Positions 7,894-10,759 of a DNA stretch of 10,759 bases are shown in pieces. Position 1 is the first letter of the stretch, and the number at the start of each line of letters is the position of its first letter. The translations under genes and the position numbers were made by a program. The notes below the pieces were generated by a model. The model saw only the letters and a program-made list of their open reading frames with translations. It ran no database searches and had not been told where the DNA came from. The stretch lies in assembly GCA_015501595.1 (NCBI GenBank), contig JADNRX010001353.1, positions 1-10,759 of the forward strand. The letters are read 5' to 3'. Origin of the DNA: Hymenopellis radicata (taxonomy: Eukaryota > Basidiomycota > Agaricomycetes > Agaricales > Physalacriaceae).

Positions 7894-8785
7894 TTAGAGA
7901 ACACCCATAGGAAGAGTGAAAAGAGGGCGGGGTTCTGTTGCCATAAACCCTCCTGTGCCGATGTAGAAGGCACCGCCAGCGGTAATAACACCAACGACAC
8001 CACCTGCTTGAGTGACGCTACATGAGAGCATCAGCTAGGAACTCGAGAAGAACAGGACGGCTCACTTTGTATTACCAGTGAAGTTACCGATGGACAACAG
8101 CACGAAGGTGACTTCCGAGTAAAACCAAGGTGGAAACGAGGGCAATGGTCTTCCTGGCGCCCACAGCACTGAAGCAGCCGATCAATCAACATTCCTTACA
8201 GCGTAAACATCCCGCGACTCACAGGAATAACAAGGTGACGAAAGCGAAAATGGCAAGGAAAAATTCCGAGCGCGTCGCCAAGCATGTCCGGATGGTCTGC
8301 GTAGGCGGCTATGATACCAGTATCGGCAACAGGATAGCCGCGTAGGAGAGCCAGAATCCCGTGTAGAACAAGAAAACTAAAGCAGACGTCAGTATCCGAC
8401 CATTTTGAGTGTGGGTTTAACAAGACGCACGTGTACCGGTGTAGGTGCTCCCTCTGATGAACTCGAAGATGCCCGCAATGAGTTCACCAAGGCCACCGAT
8501 AGCGAGAGCCATTCCGACGACAACATTGGGAACGATGACGCCACTGGCACGACAGTTGTAGAGGGAGATGAGGGTGCAGGTGGCTCCGAAGCAATACAAG
8601 CCACTATAGAAGCGTTTAGTAAATTTGACGCACATGATCGCGAACATACAGGATGGAGGCATCAACAGGAGGTGGCGTGGAGGCGGCCGCGGCGGGAGGA
8701 CCAGAACGCGCGGGTTGCCAAGAGCGGTTAGCCTCGAGATCCCAATGGCCATGTTTTCGTTCTTCTCGTTTCCGGACGATGACAT
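7894..8785 (-). CDS. GPR1/FUN34/YaaH (acetate transporter type) membrane protein, with frame breaks
   Basis: Members of this family (yeast Ady2, Aspergillus AcpA, bacterial SatP) are six-helix plasma-membrane proteins linked to acetate or ammonium transport. The start MSSSGNEKNENMAIGISRL leads into TALGNPR, the family's N-terminal NP motif region. Probable exons are 8785-8650, 8603-8437, 8376-8223, 8168-8066 and 8017-7894 with introns of 46-60 nt. They encode GLYCFGATCTLISLYNC, VVVGMALAIGGLGELIAGIF, FYTGFWLSYAAILLPIL, GIIAAYADHPDMLGDALGI, FLAIFAFVTLLFL, EVTFVLLSIGNF and QAGGVVGVITAGGAFYIG, ending PRPLFTLPMGVL. Helix order and GFWLSYAAI match the family. The frame must change at four places: between GNPR and GLYCFG, near 8320, at a five-A run at 8259-8263 (plus strand) and near 8125. 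The Pro/Ala-rich stretch after GNPR is not typical and has no acceptor to splice it out. It is a pseudogene or a sequence with indel errors; the family call is firm. Confidence 0.82.
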
Positions 8786-8818
8786 GATGAGTGTGCGGAG
8801 AAGATAGAAAGTAGAGGG

Positions 8819-8826
8819 CTTATATG
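8819..8826 (-). promoter_or_regulatory. TATA-like box of the GPR1-type gene
   Basis: CATATAAG on the minus strand lies about 34-41 bp before the ATG at 8785. It supports that start, although the spacing leaves only a very short leader. Confidence 0.4.
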
Positions 8827-9520
8827 GAATGAAAAGGTGGGCTGAACTTTTGAATTTGTCTGCATTTCATTTTATATGCTGCATCCCAGTAGGACAGGGA
8901 CAGGAGGTCAAGGTATCCCAAAAAATGTTGACCTGATCCCATGATAAGAGGGGCGATAGAATAAATTCAAACGGTCTTCCGCTCGAAAGGGATCGAGGGC
9001 AACCTTCCGCTGACACGCGATTGATCATGAGCTGTGCAGTGCATCCGCGCCTGCATGTGACAGCCGCGCGCTTCTTTGAATTTCGAGTTTCCAGAGAAAG
9101 AACGAAAAGGAGATGCGACGTGCTAACGATTGGTCCGCGTTGTCCCCAGAAGAACCCAATTATGTCTCCCAGCGTTGAAAATGCACAGAAACCATGCTGG
9201 AGTTCGATATGTAGAGATCTCTTTGCGACGAAGAGAGTCGAGACCCAAAGCATATTGCAACAAATACCCGGTCCCAGATGTGGGGTGTGAGTGGTGTGGG
9301 GAAGAAGAATGCGATCGAAATCGGTGCTGTTAACAAGCTGTTAATATACGTCACTTAAGATGGCAGACGGCGCAGTATGTGGCCCTCTTAACGCGAGCTT
9401 GACTCACTTTGAAACAGCTTAGCCTTCTCTTCTAATGCGTGGAACATAAAGGTGCTTGGAAACGAGTGGCTCCCTAGTTCCGAGACCGACAACGTTCATC
9501 GTCGAGAAAGAAAGACTGAC
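8827..9520. other. Gap between head-to-head genes; no gene recognised
   Basis: This is upstream sequence for the minus-strand GPR1-type gene and for the possible relic on the plus strand. A 128-codon minus-strand open frame at 8867-9253 has no ATG-linked exon structure, motif or family resemblance that I can see, and opposite-strand frames overlap it. An inverted CCAAT (ATTGG) stands near 9129. Confidence 0.4.
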
Positions 9521-9761
9521 ATGTCCACCCCAAGCGATCACTTCAAACGATACTCAGACGATACCACTGAGTTCCCACTGCGTCGTCGTCCAGAGTACCG
9601 AGTAACCTACAGGCATAAAGGGGCGATGTAAATCTCAAGAAGGTTTGCGAACTGCAAGCCACATACATTCGCAGGCGGTAATTATGGAAATTGACACCTG
9701 GAACAAAGTTTCCCTCCAAAGTGTTGCTAAACGTCCACGCAGGCTACCTCGCGAAGAACGC
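9521..9761 (+). pseudogene. Possible N-terminal relic of a second GPR1/FUN34/YaaH-like gene
   Basis: A 36-codon frame at 9521-9631 begins MSTPSDHFKRYSDDTTEFPL and ends HKGAM before a stop. A donor-like GTAAAT inside its end and a CAG acceptor at 9672-9674 would form a 47-nt intron. The next block (9675-9761) ends at a GTAAGT donor and contains GGNYGN and, in another frame, TPGTKFPSKVLLNVHAGYL. With one base restored in a T run this resembles the N-terminal region before the NP motif in some fungal GPR1-family proteins. The expected membrane helices were not found downstream. The call rests on a remembered pattern and may be wrong; it could equally be the 5' part of an unrelated gene. Confidence 0.3.
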
Positions 9762-10759
9762 GTAAGTGGACGTGTACGATCCAAATTGTACAGGACAACC
9801 TATAGGAAACCCTGAGTGTCGAACGCACAGGCGCAGTGGACAAATGGGATGATTGTCGCATTTGTCTTTCTTTCGAAACGTGCTGGGTATAGCGGATGTC
9901 AAGCGGAAGTAACCTCACATTCGAATATGATATTACCGTTCTGCAGTCACCAGTGACCACCCTTCAATGCACTTTCTTGCCAATGAACTCGTTGCAGCCA
10001 TCCATTTTTAACGACTGAAGGGGACCATAACGTGTTAAGCATTACTTCTGCTCGAAGGGACGATAATCAAGCATAGTAAGCCCTTCGTCTCGGTGTCATT
10101 AAAGTCTATACAATGGCGCTGCGCATGCAACCAGTCATGGGGAGATTCTAATCACACACCGTCGTGTCGCAAATCAGGCAAGTGCTCGGGGACGTCGGAA
10201 TTGGCCAATGCGATTTTGACCTGAATTTAGAAAGGTGAATGTAGCGGTAAAAAGAGGCGGCAAGGGCCCACCCTACACGCCGTCATATTCGGAATGCGAG
10301 ATTTTGTCCTTGCAGCGCGCCTTGAGGCCTGAGGTCTTGGCAAGCGCGTTCGGATTGGGTGATGGTGAGACTCAGAGGAAGGAAAAAAAGCCGTGGGAAT
10401 TCCGGCTTTTCCTTGTTTGTCTTCCGCAAACAACCCGTAAGCCTAAGTATTTTGGCTGGCGGGATTGGAACGCCAAAATTCTACGTCCCATCGCACATTC
10501 CATTCTGCGTCAACATTATTCGGAACTCGAAGGTTTCTGGACAGATCTCAGCCGGACCGGAAAGAGAGTATCTTGTGCCCACCTCATGCAGGTTTCCTGT
10601 ACTTAGACACGTTGCATGTATGACGTTTGGAAAAGCTTATCGCGCAACAATCCGGAAAACTTCGTACTGTTGCCTACTCAAGAATTACGTGAAACTTCAT
10701 CAATGGCGCCAGAGCTCTTTTTTTTAATGACCAACTACTTCAAGCACACATTTCCTAAC
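9762..10759. other. No gene recognised
   Basis: Both strands were read without finding a known motif or a convincing chain of exons. The longest frames (10235-10606 and 10359-10727, plus) overlap each other; the first begins with GTG and has no early ATG. A run of T lies at 10717-10725. It may be intergenic, or hold degraded or lineage-specific sequence. Confidence 0.35.

Noticed and set aside
8867..9253. 128-codon minus-strand gene
   Set aside because: No recognisable motif or supporting exon structure, and opposite-strand frames of similar quality overlap it.
10235..10727. Two overlapping plus-strand genes near the right end
   Set aside because: The first lacks an early ATG, the frames overlap, and neither shows a family feature.
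1..10759. CRISPR array, tRNA or rRNA gene, bacterial operon
   Set aside because: No spaced direct repeats, no cloverleaf-like sequence seen, and the spliced gene structure is eukaryotic.

Overview
The window looks like nuclear DNA of an agaricomycete (mushroom-type) basidiomycete. Genes are split by many GT-AG introns of about 43-70 nt with CTRAY-like branch points. They lie on both strands with short spacers, and several products belong to families typical of such fungi: a small sesquiterpene-synthase-type terpene cyclase, a seven-helix DUF6534 membrane protein, a GPR1/FUN34/YaaH acetate-transporter-type protein and an isochorismatase-like hydrolase. All identifications come from reading motifs by eye; no database search was possible.

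Layout from left to right. An unrecognised acidic, Ser-rich protein gene runs leftward off the window (<1-755, minus). A shared upstream region with a TATA-like box on each side separates it from a three-exon hypothetical gene (1068-1986, plus). Next is a rearranged zone. A broken fragment related to the left-edge gene (2428-2950, minus) and a 69-bp near-exact copy of another piece of that gene (3906-3974) flank a plus-strand isochorismatase-like gene (3085-3796). The isochorismatase frame is interrupted by a frame break and a stop, and it carries a 64-bp near-perfect palindrome inserted in frame between 5-bp direct repeats. A five-exon terpene synthase follows (4036-5224, minus), and its splice model is fully consistent. 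It is divergent from a very intron-rich DUF6534 gene (5774-7852, plus), which ends tail to tail, 41 bp away, with the GPR1/FUN34/YaaH gene (7894-8785, minus). A possible N-terminal relic of a second GPR1-like gene lies at 9521-9761 (plus). No gene was recognised from about 9760 to the right end.

A recurring feature is single-base frame breaks in otherwise well-conserved genes (left-edge gene, isochorismatase, DUF6534, GPR1 and its relic). The terpene synthase and the 272-residue gene read cleanly. Either several of these loci are young pseudogenes or the source sequence has indel errors, and the sequence alone cannot separate the two. The best leads are the palindrome inserted in the isochorismatase, the non-standard metal-binding motif of the terpene synthase, the micro-exons of the DUF6534 gene, and the duplicated fragments around the isochorismatase. 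Clustering of a terpene synthase with an acetate-transporter family gene is suggestive, but no joint pathway can be shown.
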